A stretch of DNA of 64,000 nt from Hirudinaria manillensis (taxonomy: Eukaryota; Annelida; Clitellata; Hirudinida; Hirudinidae), in assembly GCA_034509925.1 (NCBI GenBank), contig CM067532.1:7533180-7597179 (forward strand). The letters are read 5' to 3'. Below are positions 1 to 21,416 of this stretch, one piece after another. A program made the position numbers and the translations under genes. The number at the start of each line of letters is the position of its first letter. The first letter of the stretch is position 1. The notes under the pieces are model-generated. The model ran no database searches, had not been told where the DNA came from, and saw only the letters and a list, made by a program, of their open reading frames with translations.

Positions 1-881
1 CATAGTTTGTAAGTACATAACACTGTATGTGTTACGGTAAGCCTTTAGTTCAGGTTGTTAATGTACGGATCCGGCAATAACTCTTTCAGAGGAGGTAAAT
101 ACAAGGATCACAGCCATAGTATAGTTGTAATAACAACAATAAGCTGGTTATTTGAAGAATTGTTCATGGGTTTTTCAAGCGATTATCATCAAAGACTACC
201 TGGCTCAGCGTAGGCTGTTGGTGTGGGTTTTCCCATCATTCCGATTGGTTTAGCAAAGCATAGAAAGCTTCATTGGGCTCAGAGAACAAAGAATCTTCGA
301 GATTTATATTTTTTCTGCGCGGTAACATTTTTCTCTTTATTAGATCTCTCTACAAAACACTTCCCAGCCATTGCTATGTTGCTATGTTAGTCTGTGATTA
401 TTTTAATTACGTGCAATTATCTTCACTCCATAATTATATAAAATTATTCATGTCCACAAAAGTGAACTATTCATAATTAATCGCCTGACATAATCGTGCT
501 TATGACAGGCTTGAGAAAGTAAGCAGACAACTGATGGTCGGTGATGTTGTGAGACTATGCAGACATTCGTGTTCATTGCTTTGGGGGGAAAATTTTATAA
601 ATTTGACCCAAGTACATCTGATTGATATAATTGAAATCGCATGAAGCAATTTATTATCCCATTGTGGATTCATATTTTGCCATATCTCAACAATTACCTA
701 ATTCATATTTTTTATTAATTTAAAACATTTTACGAACGAACCGAATTAAATCAATGCCGGGCTTCTCAAGACGTACAACCGAGTTAATTGCGCTATAAAA
801 TTACGACCCGCCTCGTAAATCTCTGTGGTGGACCTTAGGCTTTGCCTCTTCCCTAAAACCCGTTTTGAACAAATTTTGCAG
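1..881. other. A+T-rich sequence upstream of the first visible MMP exon
   Basis: No coding exon could be supported here. It is probably intron of the metalloproteinase gene, because the first visible exon opens in phase 0 after an acceptor (TTTTGCAG) at 874-881 and the signal-peptide exon must lie further upstream, probably outside the window. Confidence 0.5.
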
Positions 882-7583
<6,702 letters not shown>

Positions 7584-8584
7584 CTCTGTTTCTGAGTCTC
7601 TCACTTTGTTGCTTTTGTTTCTTGGAAAACTACACAAAAAACCTATCGGACGAGTTTTCCCTCAGACTTCTCTTAGCACCGAGTTACTGTGATTATTGAA
7701 TTCGTTACATCTAAACACATCAATGGCACCCCCAAAAGGTCCACGTTTACTATCCTGTTTTTTTTTTATTTTCCTTAATTTTCTTAAATGCAGCATTTAC
7801 CAGCGGACGCGCACTCGGCCGTCCTCCGCACCGACGTGCGGAAAGAGTTTCGGCGGCGTTTAGAATTTTCAGAAGTAGATTCGCAAGACGTTTGCCGGAC
7901 CTGCCAACGCATTCTATGCTTTTGTAATCTTCTGCGAACGTTTGGTTCCGACCGCTAAGCGTCTGACTATGGTTGGCCTGTCAACCACTAAATTGATTGA
8001 ATTTCATGCTGAATTTTGGTTAGTTTTATTTTTCCAAAGCATTTGTAGAGGCTCTGTTTGTTTGTTTTTTTCTTCTTTCTGTTAATTTTATAGCTTAACA
8101 GACGTTGTGGTGGTTTGTTCTGCTTCCTATTAATCAATTAACTAATTAGCCATTTGTCGGCCGACTTTGACTCCTGCTAATTAAAAGTGCTGTCGTCTGG
8201 TGCGGTCATTTAACGTCGTTTTTGGCGGAAGACGAACGAGCCTCGGGACACGTTAACGGTTTTAATTTCAAGGTTTTAATTTTTTAAGAGGGAAAAAAAT
8301 GTCACCAGAACAAGCAAAGTCGGAAGCCCATGTCACGTCATAAAGGATTCGTTGACAATTAACTGCTCCACTTATCCAACGACCTTTGACCTCGTCAGAA
8401 AGAAATGAGGGGCTTTAATCAGGTCGTACAAAAGAATAAAAATAGCGCAAAAGTGAACTGCATGATTATCATAACCGGTGTCCCTGCCCCTCTATGTTCG
8501 TGGTGGTTTGGTCTGAGCATGGCCTCTGCATGTCACGGGTCTGTCTAAGGCTAACAACTCTGTTTTCACTGATAAAGGTACTGG
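7584..8584. other. MMP 3' flank with one open segment at 7794-7958
   Basis: Mostly non-coding. At 7794-7958 a G+C-rich open segment of 54 codons follows a good acceptor (pyrimidine tract, then TTAAATGCAG) and ends at TAA. It could be an alternative last exon of the metalloproteinase or an unrelated ORF. Its C-terminal part holds a Cys cluster (VCRTCQRILCFC). The rest shows nothing I recognise before the convergent ERCC8 end. Confidence 0.4.
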
Positions 8585-10215
8585 TCATGTCTCTTCATCA
8601 CTCCAATTATCAGTCAGCAATGGGTCGACAGGTGCATTGTCAAGGGACTTATGGACTTTTGGTTCAATCAAATCTTTCTCTGTATCTTTTCCTCCTTTCT
8701 TTGACCAGTGAAGGATAGTTCTGTCCTTGGAGCCTGATATGAGCTCCTGAGAGTCTGATTTGTAAATGCAGCAGTTGACTTGGTCCAAATGACCTCGCAG
8801 GGTTTTCACTTGACAACCTTAAAAAAAAAAGTTATTAAGTTAATAAAATTAGTGATCCATTAATAAATTAATGTAAGAAGCTTATAAAATGAGTTAAGGG
8901 ATCACAACAAGCCTTTGAAAATGTCGAGTACGAGAATATTCTTGTCCGAGGGAATGAAGGCATAAGAATCTGTACAAGTGATGGTGAGATTTTTCTTGGA
9001 TGAGTTTCCAACTCTTCCATAGTTGCAGAGAACATTTTTTCCCGTTTCGACATTCCACAGCCGGACGCATTTGTCGGTTCCAAAACTCAAAAAGTGGTTG
9101 CCATCCGGCAAAATGCAGAGGGCATTCACTATGCCATCATGGGCTGTGTTAACTGAAAAGAAAGAAGCATTAAGCTGTTAAGATGGGGGTCTTCTAACAG
9201 ATTTGCCTAGTCTGAAGCATTTTAACAACTGTTGGACATCTATAAACAATGTTTTGAAGTAAATGCCAGATCTTTTCTTTTGCCAAATATTAATCCACTT
9301 GCCAGATGCTGGATTTGCTGAAGTTTGTATGTTATGCCTATCAAACATGAAGCAACAACTTCTGGCTTTCCTGATATCCCACAAAATCACCTTCCCATCC
9401 TTCCTTCATGTTTATGCAAAAATACAAATTAATAAAAGATATAAAGAATCACGTTATTAAACAACCCTGCTGATATGAGATGATAATCATTTTTTGGGGA
9501 CCAAGAGACATCCATCACTGCTTTCTTGTAATGTCCAGTCAATTTGTGCGTAGAAGAATTAGATTTTAGATCGAGCAACTGGATCTTATCATTTTCACAA
9601 GCAATGGCTATCAGCAAAAGAGACTTGGACATTTTGTGGCAGTGAACTTGATGTGGAAAACTAAATTCTGAGACAACCTTCATGAACCAGCAGAAGTTCA
9701 TTGTTAAATTGTGTGATTTTTGTTATACATTCATAAAAGAACTACAGTCTTTGCACTTACACAAGTTTCATTGGTGTTCCAGATCTTGATGGCTTTGTCC
9801 ATTCCACTGGATATGAAAACACCAGTATCTTGGGGATACCATTGAACTCTGCTGACTGCATGAGTGTGTCTTTCTTTGTGTGTTAAGTCTATATTGCTTA
9901 CAGTTTTAAACGTCTGTCGCCCATCACTTGGCAAGGACTGTAAATCGTGTATAGAAATTGTGCCATTTCCGCTTCCAGATAACAGGCTACAAAAAAGTAT
10001 TCGTAAATTCACTAGAGCACTAACTAAACAGCAAAGACTAACTATCTCTCCTCATTAACGTCTAAGTCACACGAATTGATAGTCGATGAATGAATTGGTT
10101 CAAAATCTATATTTTGGCTAAGTTCTAAATTTTCGGTGCGGAATTTCTTAACGAATTCATTAAAAGAACTCGACGAAATTAAACCAATTTCTCTGGAGAA
10201 TATCAACGGCACCAT
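8585..10215 (-). CDS. ERCC8: ERCC8/CSA, WD40 substrate receptor of the CRL4-CSA ubiquitin ligase
   Basis: Cockayne syndrome A protein: a seven-bladed WD40 propeller that links DDB1-CUL4 to stalled RNA polymerase II in transcription-coupled nucleotide excision repair. Six exons in transcription order: 10043-10215, 9761-9986, 9466-9677, 9303-9403, 8913-9152, 8585-8817, summing to 394 aa (human 396). Diagnostic matches include VQWYPQDTGVFISSGMDK, VSWSPKNDYHLIS, VILWDIRKAR, NTAHDGIVNALC, VRLWN and the acidic end NWSDEET. Two introns need non-GT donors: after 9303 the donor reads G|GCAAGT and after 8913 it reads G|GCTTGT. Both are the phase-1 choices that restore the frame and the family alignment. 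The gene is head-to-head with ABHD8, 355 bp between start codons. Identification is firm; the second GC donor is less certain than the first. Confidence 0.95.
8911..8912 (-). other. ERCC8: Probable GC splice donor, ERCC8 intron 5
   Basis: Junction reads AAAG|GCTTGT on the minus strand. GT alternatives close by are all phase 2 while the last exon needs phase 1. The context is weaker than usual for GC donors, so a gene-model or assembly error is possible. Confidence 0.5.
9301..9302 (-). other. ERCC8: GC splice donor, ERCC8 intron 4
   Basis: On the minus strand the junction reads ATCTG|GCAAGT, the textbook GC-AG donor context. The nearest GT (three bases on) would give the wrong phase for the next exon, which needs one carried base to read V-NTAHDG. 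Confidence 0.8.
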
Positions 10216-10570
10216 TTAAACTCAATATTAAAACTATAGTTTACTTTTCTTGAACAACATTATATTAAAGTAAACAAATGGCTAAAAGTGAAAATTGTGC
10301 TTAAGAAACCTTTGTTTATATAATATTTCAACTAAGACAAAATTTGAATTGTCTGAGATAAATTATACTGATTATTGCAAGCTAACTTTCATAGCAGCCA
10401 ATTTTTAAAATGGACTTCGGTCGTGTTCGGATTAAGTTTCGTACATTCATGCCTAATTTAAAGATTACAATGTAAAATTTTGGCTGCTATAGCATTTTTA
10501 ATTTAATTATGTAGTTAAAAATCATAACTTAACGAGGTAGTCATTAACTGCAGCTAGTTGCAATGCAGTA
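10216..10570. promoter_or_regulatory. Bidirectional upstream region, ERCC8 / ABHD8
   Basis: The 355 bp between the two divergent start codons must hold both 5' UTRs and both promoters unless there are distant leader exons. It is A+T-rich with no clear TATA box or CpG cluster that I can point to. Confidence 0.6.
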
Positions 10571-12345
10571 ATGGATGAAAGTAGAGGCGAGGTAAATTTC
10601 AATGAGTCTTTTGCTTCAAGCACAGCGGAGCTTCAACATACGAGCGCGATAAAATTATCAGAAACAGATAAACGTATCAATACACGAGGATGTTGCTCTC
10701 AACTGGATGAGTATTGTGAACTAGTTGAAATAAGGCCAGGGAGAAATCTAAGGATCTGTCACATTCCAGGTTCAATGAAAATTGACCCCTCAGCATCAGG
10801 ATGCTATCTGCAAAAAACGTCTAGAAATATAAATAAAGTAAGAGCAAATATGGACATCCCCATGAACTATTCCATAAATTATGCTGCTGAAACATCTCCT
10901 GAAATGAGCAGAAAAAGTCAATTGGGGCAAGATGTTTTGTTGCAAGAGAATATTATTAAGCAGACGGCCATATTTTTTCTTCATGGGGTTGGAGGAGAGT
11001 TTAAAGTCTGGTCTCCACAAATAATATATTTCAACAAGCTCGGTTTCACCGTCGTCGCCATGGACTTCATCGGACACGGCTCGAGTCGTGCACCTTCGGA
11101 GAGCGGTGCCTACCACTTTGACGAGATGTCCAGGGACGTTCTGGCAGTCTTCGACAAATACAGCATGTCCATGAACGTCCTTGCCGGACACTCTTACGGG
11201 TTCGTTAATTAACCAATTGATAACAATTTAAATTAATTAATAATTTAAAATAACTTTCAACGTATTCGTGAATGCATGTGGGCTTAGGAGCAGCTTTGCG
11301 GCCGTTGTGACGAGATCTCGATCAAACTTGGTCCACAGCCTAATCATGATCAGTGGCGGCGGACCATTTCCTCTCGGTCCTCAGGGGGGAATCTTTTGTC
11401 TTCCTCTGTGCATTCTCAATTTTCTCAGGCCTTTCATTTTACGAGGATTTTTGAGGTACGGATGGATCGGTGCTTTCCTTAACTTTTTAAAATGATGTTA
11501 TCCTGTTTTCATTACTTTAATAGCCTAAGATATTGTGCTTCCCTGATTTTTATTAATTTATGCTCCAAAAGACATGATAGGGCTTACTTTTAGAGGATGT
11601 TTTGTGTAGGGCATATATTCCTTTGAAAAATCTTTGTAACATTTGCTAGGACTTATTTTCAGGGAAGCATATTTTTATATTTTTATTAGTTATAGCTTAA
11701 TTAATATTAATTGGTTTAATATAAAATGAAATTAATTGTTATAATACTAAAATTTGTTCTACAAATGCATTTTTAGCCGGTCATTTCAAAGGCCAGACAG
11801 GCTGAATGCATGCCAGAAAGCTGCTGTGCATTGTCCGATGCATGTCCTGAAAAAAACCTTCAAAGGTCAGAAATGGGATGCAGGTGGGACCGATTATTAT
11901 TCCTGGATCACCTGTCCGACGCTTCTCGTTCACGGAAAGAGAGACAGACTCATACCTTGTTCTGATGCCCTCCTGATGGAAAATGTGAGATTTCAATGGA
12001 TTTGCATTTCTCGAATGTGATTGTGAATAATTTGTTTATCGATCGTTTGTTTACTTTGCATCTCTACGTTGATGTTTTGTCGGATTTGTTTCGTTGTTGG
12101 TCGTTTAATGAAGTTGTTCTCTGAGGGTATCTGATCTACCTTCACGCTTCACGCTTCAGACGATCCACGGATCTGAACTGGTTTTTGTGGAAGACAGTGG
12201 CCATATGGTGATGCTGGAAACTCCAGTACAGACAAACTCCATCATTTGGAACTTTCTTTCCAAGAATCTGTCAAGATTCAATTCAGCCATCAAGATAAAC
12301 TCACAACTCAGAGACAAACTGATGACTGCAGAAAGTGCAGTGTGA
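10571..12345 (+). CDS. ABHD8: ABHD8, alpha/beta-hydrolase domain protein 8
   Basis: Serine hydrolase fold of poorly defined substrate. Four exons, 10571-11199, 11288-11455, 11777-11984, 12160-12345, give 396 aa (human 439). The N-terminal block ELVEIRPGRNLRICH matches the conserved start of the ABHD8 family. Oxyanion loop FFLHGVGG; nucleophile elbow GHSYG, whose final Gly codon is split by intron 1; ISGGGP strand; catalytic Asp in LLVHGKRDRLIP; catalytic His in EDSGHMVMLE. All triad residues are present, so the enzyme should be active. The start codon chosen is the first ATG of the open exon. AATAAA signals at 12876-12881 and 12895-12900 suggest the 3' UTR runs close to the convergent TICRR end. 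Confidence 0.95.
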
Positions 12346-12945
12346 CTAACAATGACCAATCTCAGACCAGATCTCTCATTCCCATTCATTCCTACCACTA
12401 ATTTAAATCAAAATGAACGAGAATCGAGCCAGCGTTTAGGGTTGCAAGCCTTCTCTAATTGTACCCGGCACTTTTCGACTCATCAAAACTAGGAATATTT
12501 TGATGCATCTTCATCTGTTGACTGATCTCACATATTTTAGTTTTAACTTTTTTTTAACCTTTAGTTTTAACATTTTTATCTTCCTGATTTGTTTTGTTTT
12601 TGAGTCATAGGGATTTATTTTATAATTCTTTTTTGAATATCGCATTCATAGATTGTAGCTTAGTACTCATTTTAGACCATTTTTTGTTGTCTGTGATAGC
12701 TCACTAAAAGAATTTACTCGGTTCCTGTAGTAAGAGAATGTTTTGTTATAACTTGTTAACCATCAAACAAATATTCAGCTGAAGGTCATAGTGCATTTCA
12801 GATTTTAAAAGTTTATTGAAGACAATTATTTCGGCGGTTTAAAATTTACACTGGTCGTATGTGGGCGACTGCCCAAATAAATTAGATAAAATTCAATAAA
12901 CAAATCTGTTCTTGTGCTCCTTGGTCGTGCGAACTCGTTTACAAA
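12346..12945. other. Tail-to-tail region between ABHD8 and TICRR
   Basis: No exons. It contains two plus-strand AATAAA signals (12876, 12895) and a minus-strand AATAAA (plus TTTATT at 12812-12817), so the two 3' UTRs probably overlap as convergent transcripts. Confidence 0.6.
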
Positions 12946-15900
12946 CTAAGACTTCCTTGGCGTTCGGGAAGCGGTCAATTTTCGAGGACTGGGCGTCCTG
13001 ACGACGGAAGATTTTGGCGAAGTAATTTTAGGACCCGAAGATTTCCTGGTCGGACTGGGGGTCATGAGGATGGCCCTCCGAGCCTTCAGCAATTTCTCGG
13101 GAACATCTCTGGCTTTCGGCGACTTAACGTTTTCAGGAGTTTTGAAAGTTTGTTGTTGCTGTTGTCGTTGTCTCCTGGGGCTTCTGAACGGCGGACTTTG
13201 GGGCGACTTTCGAGTTTTGTTCGAGTCGTCTGCTTTCTCTTCGGCGATCGTCTTCAGGACGGACTTTTGAGGACTCGGGCTGACCGGGGACCCGAAGAGC
13301 ATGCGTGCAGTTACCCTCCTCTTAGGCGATTTCAGGGGTGGTACCACTTGGCTTAGAGGCAGCTGAACGGGAATCTGCTCCAGGAATTGAGGTCTGGTTT
13401 CGGTCATCCTCTTTTCCAAGTGGGCGAATCTTGCCGTCATGTGCTTACTGGAGTAGAACGAAGCAGAAATGTCCAGTTTGGATTCCGGTTGCGTGAACGA
13501 CACATCGACTGTAGACGTGTAGATTAATTTGACGTGTAAATGTGAAATTTATGCCAACAAATTATAATAACAAATAAAATGATTAATATAATAAAATAAG
13601 ATGTGTAGTGCTGTGACTAATAATTTTAACCAACTTTCTGATTCCTTCTCGGGCGTTTCTTCTACGAAAGTGATGTCGTTAGAACTGAGATTCTGCAGCA
13701 ACTTCTCCTGTTTCCTCAAATAGCGATTAACTCCTTGCCTGCCGACAGGAGTTTCTCTGACCTGTTTCGTCTTCAGGACGTAATGTGCAGGGATTGCTGA
13801 AGCAGAATTAGCAAGGTCAATTGAATCCATGAACTAATTGGTTTGTTGATCAATTAATCAATTATATCCTCACTCTTGGCTGGCGTTTGATGCTTCTTGG
13901 TAGGAGAAGGTTCTGGGGATCTGTCATTGAAAAGTGACCTCCTGACCTTAGACTTGTGGTCTTTTTCTGATTAACAAAAAACATGAGGATATTAATAAAT
14001 TAAATAATAATAACAATAATAATAATAAGATGTTCAAGTAGCAACCTTCAGTGTTAAGAGACTTTGCTGTGCTTGCTATCCTCTCTGACCTTCTCTGCTG
14101 TTAAAATAAAAAAAATAATAATTTAACAAATGATGAATATTTGTTGCTTGGAAATCATTATTATTATTAATGTCCTACTTGTGGTGCCTGCTTGGCTGGC
14201 AGTTCTATTTTCATGCGAGGTGCCTGTGTAAACGAAATACTCCTCTGATTCTTACTTGACAACCTGGTTAGGTAGTTAAATAATCATGGGATGTTTTTTT
14301 TTAAATCTATTTTTTATATAAATAAACTTTTAATTCAAAAAATGTTTCTTCGATCTCCTCACCTCGTCTGTCTTTCCATCTGAAGGAGTTGATCGAGTTC
14401 CATTTCCGTGCTTTCCACCTTCGGATTGGTGATCAACGACGCGATGGACTCGTTCGCGTTGACTGGGGATGCCAGGAGAAAGTCATCTTCCAGCTTGTCT
14501 GGAGACATGAGGTATTCCAGTTGAATAGGGAGAGGATAAAGGAGACTGCCATATATTTTGTACAAGAACCTTGGACTGCTCTGGTGATAGCTGGAATCAG
14601 CAAACACCAATCAGTCATAAATCATGATGTAAGACTTACACAATAAGTTAAACCTTATGTAACAACACAGCAATATAAGTTATTCCTCAATAATTAATGT
14701 TATTAATTATTAATAATAAAAATATTATTATCCTGATTTATTATTATAAATAGTTAGAAAATATGAAATCATTAGCTGCATTAAAATCCTGAAATCATGA
14801 CTAAAGAGATTAACTTTCTTACTTCTCCAAGATGGTGGTATTTAAAAACATTGATAGGAAGTCGATGTCCTTAATAAAAGACATGCTCCTCAACATGACT
14901 ACTACCTGAAGTAATAATAAAAATGAATAATGAATAACCCGAGTCAGAAACAAAATGAAGATTGAAATTAAATTATTATTATTATTATTAAAAATTATAA
15001 TTTAAAAAAGCAGCCAACATCACCTTCTTGTGCCTGGGCTCAATGGCTTCGCAACAAATCTTAGTTGAAGAGCACACTGAATCCACCTCACAATACAAAA
15101 GGCACTGCATTTGCAATCTGTGGAAAATACAAATTTGAAATACAAATCGTTGCTTTCGTATCCGATGCGTTTTTGCAGAATAATTTTTGCTTTGTTGCAA
15201 ATAATTAGTAATAATATTAATAATAAAAATAATCCGATCTAAACAACGGACGAGACTCACTCTTTCAGTTTCAATTCGTCTGCTTCGGCCGTGCTCTCCT
15301 TCACGTATTTTTCTTTGATTTGTAAATCGCTTGACAGAATGTGTTCTGTTAGTACCCTGTATGTTTCCTCCTGCAAAACATTGATAAATCAACATCGATA
15401 GATCAAAATGACTTTGATAAAAACAACGTCAACAAAGTCATACCAAAACCAATCCGGCATTGGAGGAATTTTCTCCAGAATTCGTCTGTCGAGTGAAATA
15501 TTGGACTGCCGCCCTGACGACATTTTTAGCAGAAGTTAGAGGAGCGCCCTCTTCCTCAAAAGCTTTTTTGTACATGGTCTGGAGGAACTCTAGAAATTCT
15601 TCCTTGCTCTTCAATTCTGTTTAACAATTTTGTCTCGACGTCACTTCACAGGGCAAACAAAATAACATTCGATCGAGAACTTTTCTAAAGAGGCGTGCGA
15701 ACCTGAAATCCCGTCCATGACTCGTTCGTTGCCTTCGGAGAGAGAAGTTGCGGCGGCCGCGTTTCCGGATTTTCCGAAGGAATCTCCCTGCGACACGCTG
15801 AGGCAGGAACTGGCATCGTCGTCGGCAATGAAACTCTTCTGCCTCATTTCCTTGCTCTTCTCCAGTATCAGCTGACCTCTCCAAGAAGCTGCACTTTTGG

Positions 15901-17331
15901 TCCTTGAAAGCTTCGAATGCCTCAAAGCTATAAAAAGAAATTGAATTCATCCCATGTCTTTGCATTTGATAGACATTAATCCAGATTTGCAAGAAATTAA
16001 CTCCAGAAATTTCCATTCATTGAATAGACATCGAAATTTTGTCAGAAAATATCAATATTCAGGTAGTCTTATTATTATTATTATTATTAATCCAGAATGT
16101 TTAACAAGTGATTAAAGTGTTGGGGCAGAGCATATTTAAATTGCCACAAAGAATATCAACATTTAAGTTTAATGAAGCAATTAATTAAGTTAAACAACGG
16201 ATTGAAACACCGACTCGTTTTCTTCTGAGGTGATTCGTACGACCTTTTCATCCTTTTCGGAGATTTCATTCCGTCGGGTTCTTCGAGAGCTCTCTTGGGT
16301 TTCCTAATTCCCATGGTAACACTTCCTGTTTCCAGTTGACTCGTGGTCCTTCCGATGTTACGACTGCTCTGCGTCCTTTCTAACTTTTGTATTAACGTAA
16401 ATAATTGTGATTAATCGTTAAAAGTAATTAAATTAAATTAAATTTCCATGTACTTTTACTGGTCTCTGGTTTGTTTTAACTGGATCTGCCAGTGAAACTT
16501 TAGTTTGAGATTCTGCAGTATTTTGGTTCGGTTCATGACCTTCATCTGTAAAAAGTATTGATTTTTTAAAAAAAAGAAGAAATCCATATTAAAAGCTTCA
16601 TTAAAAAACTAATTAACAACCTCGTTGAGAAATTATTGAGTTGTTTTTTAATGACATCACTTCATCCAACAAAGTGGCCACCATTTTCTTTGACAAGTGT
16701 TGAACATTCTGCAACTGAAACAAATTCTTCATCGGTCCAATGAAGGCTTCTTTGAGGCAGATTAAAGTGCCAAGCGAACAGGAAATTGGCTGAAGTATGG
16801 CCAACTCCCCATTTAAGTCGATAATCTATTATTAAAAAAATAATCGTAAGTCTAAATAAGCACAAACAAAATTACATAAGTAAATATAAACAATATCACT
16901 GACTAGATTCTGATTTATCTCGACAAGAAAATTGAGCAACTGAGAGAACTTTGCACTTGACTGATGCTTGTCCTCAGCATTTGTGTCAGAAATGACAGCA
17001 AACATCACAGATTGTTTCCAGGAAAGGGGAATTGCACCGACAGAAAATGTCGCCAAACACTTTACAATTTTTCCAACGTTTTCATCATTCTTTTTAACTA
17101 TTTGTGGCTCTTCAATCGCTTGTGAATCGTCAATTTTTAAAATATTGGGTAGTGAATTTAGAACTCTCTTTGGTAGTTGGACTCTTTCCAGATGAAGTGT
17201 AAACAAATTTGATTCGACATTCAGCAAAACACTTTCTTTCACAATTTTTTTCTTTTTGCTACAAACGTGAAGCATCACAATCACATTAGAGCTTTTGAAA
17301 TTGGTCACAAAATATTTATTAATTTTAATGC
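12946..17331 (-). CDS. TICRR: Treslin/TICRR, CDK-regulated origin-firing factor, 5' partial
   Basis: Treslin (functional counterpart of yeast Sld3) binds TopBP1 and MTBP and helps load CDC45 at origins. Fifteen exons keep frame, in order: 16904-17331, 16621-16825, 16460-16545, 16215-16383, 15703-15927, 15444-15616, 15261-15370, 15024-15117, 14823-14905, 14363-14590, 14179-14263, 14046-14097, 13874-13966, 13635-13796, 12946-13508 (about 918 aa). Family signatures: LKSKEEFLEFLQ and YGSLLYPLPIQLEYL in the Sld3/treslin domain, KVRRSLFN, and the pair VRETPVGRQ and VEETPEKE, which align with the human CDK sites T969 and S1001 that create the TopBP1 docking surface. The tail is rich in SP/TP sites and has a Gln run. 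It is about half the human length (1,910 aa). The N-terminal vWA-like part is unresolved. The 16215 donor is the weakest junction. Confidence 0.9.
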
Positions 17332-17533
17332 CTAAAAGTGGAAATTATCCCTTGCTATATGTGCAAAAGCATCAGTCCACTAATGACATTTGGTAAAATA
17401 ATGTAATAAATCTATTGTAACAAAATCTTTGCAAAATCAAATGAGATCTTTAAGTTTACACATTAATTTTTAATGATCATCAATCCCTACTTTAAAGGTG
17501 CAAAAGCTGGCAACACCTGGATTCTTATATTTA

Positions 17534-17655
17534 ATGTTGGTACATGCATCTTCTTTTTTTATAAATTACATCCAGAGTTTCATTAAGACAACACACCGCA
17601 CCACCCGCCTTGTTTTGAAGAAAGTAAACATAGATATTTATGTAGGTTGATTTAT
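17534..17655 (-). other. TICRR: Candidate upstream exon of TICRR
   Basis: A minus-strand open segment contains FLQNKAGGAVCC, which I can align loosely with the human treslin stretch just after its vWA-like region (LLHHGGGTV). It lies upstream of the first firm TICRR exon in the right orientation. Splice borders were not fixed, so this is tentative. Confidence 0.3.
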
Positions 17656-18177
17656 TAAAATAATGAGCCATTTTCATAGAATTATGTTACAAATAATTTA
17701 TATTTTATTTTATAAATGCGTTTACTTTTAAAATTTATTGTAAATGTCAATTTTGTGGATGGTTATGTTAGTTCAGTCCCATTCAAATTGCAGTTTTAAG
17801 CTAGATATAAATATTTTCAAAGCAAAATTCTAAAATGAAATTAGCTGGCCAATTTGGCGTAGGTCAATTAGGAAACACAAATACGCATTAGATGCTAAAT
17901 GGTAACCCGTGTATGTTTTAATTACAATTTAATTGTGAACCTTTTCAAAACCGAATCGGCCAGCTTATAATCTAATTCTTTAATTTGAAATGGCAAAACA
18001 AACTTAATATATTTAATTTGGTTTTGAAATTACGATTAATAAATAATTTTCATATCCGCGTTATTGTATTTAATTACTTTTGCCGTATCTGTATTTACTA
18101 GCTGGGTGGACCTGTTGTTATCGTTGTCCTTTTATAATACGTGATTCTTTTAACCTTTTAACGACATTTTATAAACG
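17656..18177. promoter_or_regulatory. Upstream region shared by TICRR and RRAGA
   Basis: About 0.5 kb of A+T-rich DNA between the divergent genes. Any remaining treslin N-terminal exon plus both promoters should lie here. No specific element recognised. Confidence 0.4.
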
Positions 18178-20344
<2,167 letters not shown>

Positions 20345-21416
20345 GCGCGCGACACTTTTAACTTATAAGTTGATCGTTGTTTATAAATTATGTTATTTGT
20401 TAATCTTGCCTGAGTTTTAGACTTTTCACTTGGTGATCTTTTTTATCCTTGTTGACTTAAAAATGGGAACAGTCATTTTAGACGCCAGTCGTGGCCGTCA
20501 TCCACCGAGCGATCATCGTATGAAATTGTCGGTGGAGTTGTTGAGAATTGGGAACAGCCTGCTTCATGTGAATTTGTTTTCTAGTTTCTATAATAGTTAA
20601 TAATAATAATGTGACTTTTTCATTCAAAGTTTAAAAAAAAAGTGATCCTTGCAAACTGAAATTTGAATTGGAGTGAATTCATCTTCAAGTTTCTACAGTA
20701 ATAATAATAATAATAATGATGTGATTTTTCTGTACAAAGTTTAAAAAAAAAGTGATCCTTGCAAACTGAGATTTTTTTTTGTTCTTATTTCGTGGAATGT
20801 CAGAAACAAAAAGCAAAAAAAAAACATGTGAGGATCAAATGAACAGAAAAATTGAGAAATTTGCATAATTCAAATGAAGCTCGTAAAAGGTTACAAAGTT
20901 ACCTGCGGAATGGTTGCAGGACCGCATACAAGAGTAAACAAGGATTTTGCACAAAAAGCATGTTAAATTTGAAAAAAAACAAACATTGTGCATTCTCTTG
21001 ATTTGCATATAAACCAAGTTGGAGTATTCCACAGTAATCAAATGGCATTATTATATCATAAATGTATTTTATCATCTAAAGAAAATAATGCTATCAATTA
21101 CATTAAAAAAAAATGTAACAGAAACATCACGTCACTGGTGGTCAGTTGGTGATAGCAACAGGACTAAAAAAAAAATAAAAACATTGTGATGCTGTACCAT
21201 CATGATAACAATACTTTGATTTCCATAACAATCCAGTCTAGAAATTAATATCATTCTTATGTTGGCCTTGGACATAAGAAAACTTAATGTCAATAATTGC
21301 ACTTTGAAATATTTGCTCAAGATTGTCGAATCTGCAGTAGAAAGTGTCTTGTATGACAAAGCCACATCTCGGTGATGATTCATTCTGGATCTTTCGTGCG
21401 ACGGACGGACGGAAGT
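20345..21416. other. RRAGA 3' flank / cytohesin 3' flank
   Basis: Convergent gene ends with no exon seen. The first part holds the direct duplication at 20585-20780; the rest is A+T-rich and probably UTR of the two neighbours. Confidence 0.5.
20585..20780. repeat. Direct tandem duplication, about 105 bp unit
   Basis: The segments starting at 20585 and 20690 share AGTTTCTA, an AAT run, and then a nearly identical stretch ending AGTGATCCTTGCAAACTGA. Divergence is mostly in the AAT run and at scattered bases. Confidence 0.85.

Noticed and set aside
15621-16016. Minus-strand open frame of 131 codons overlapping a TICRR exon
   Set aside because: It uses the wrong phase; the alternative frame joins correctly to the exons on both sides.
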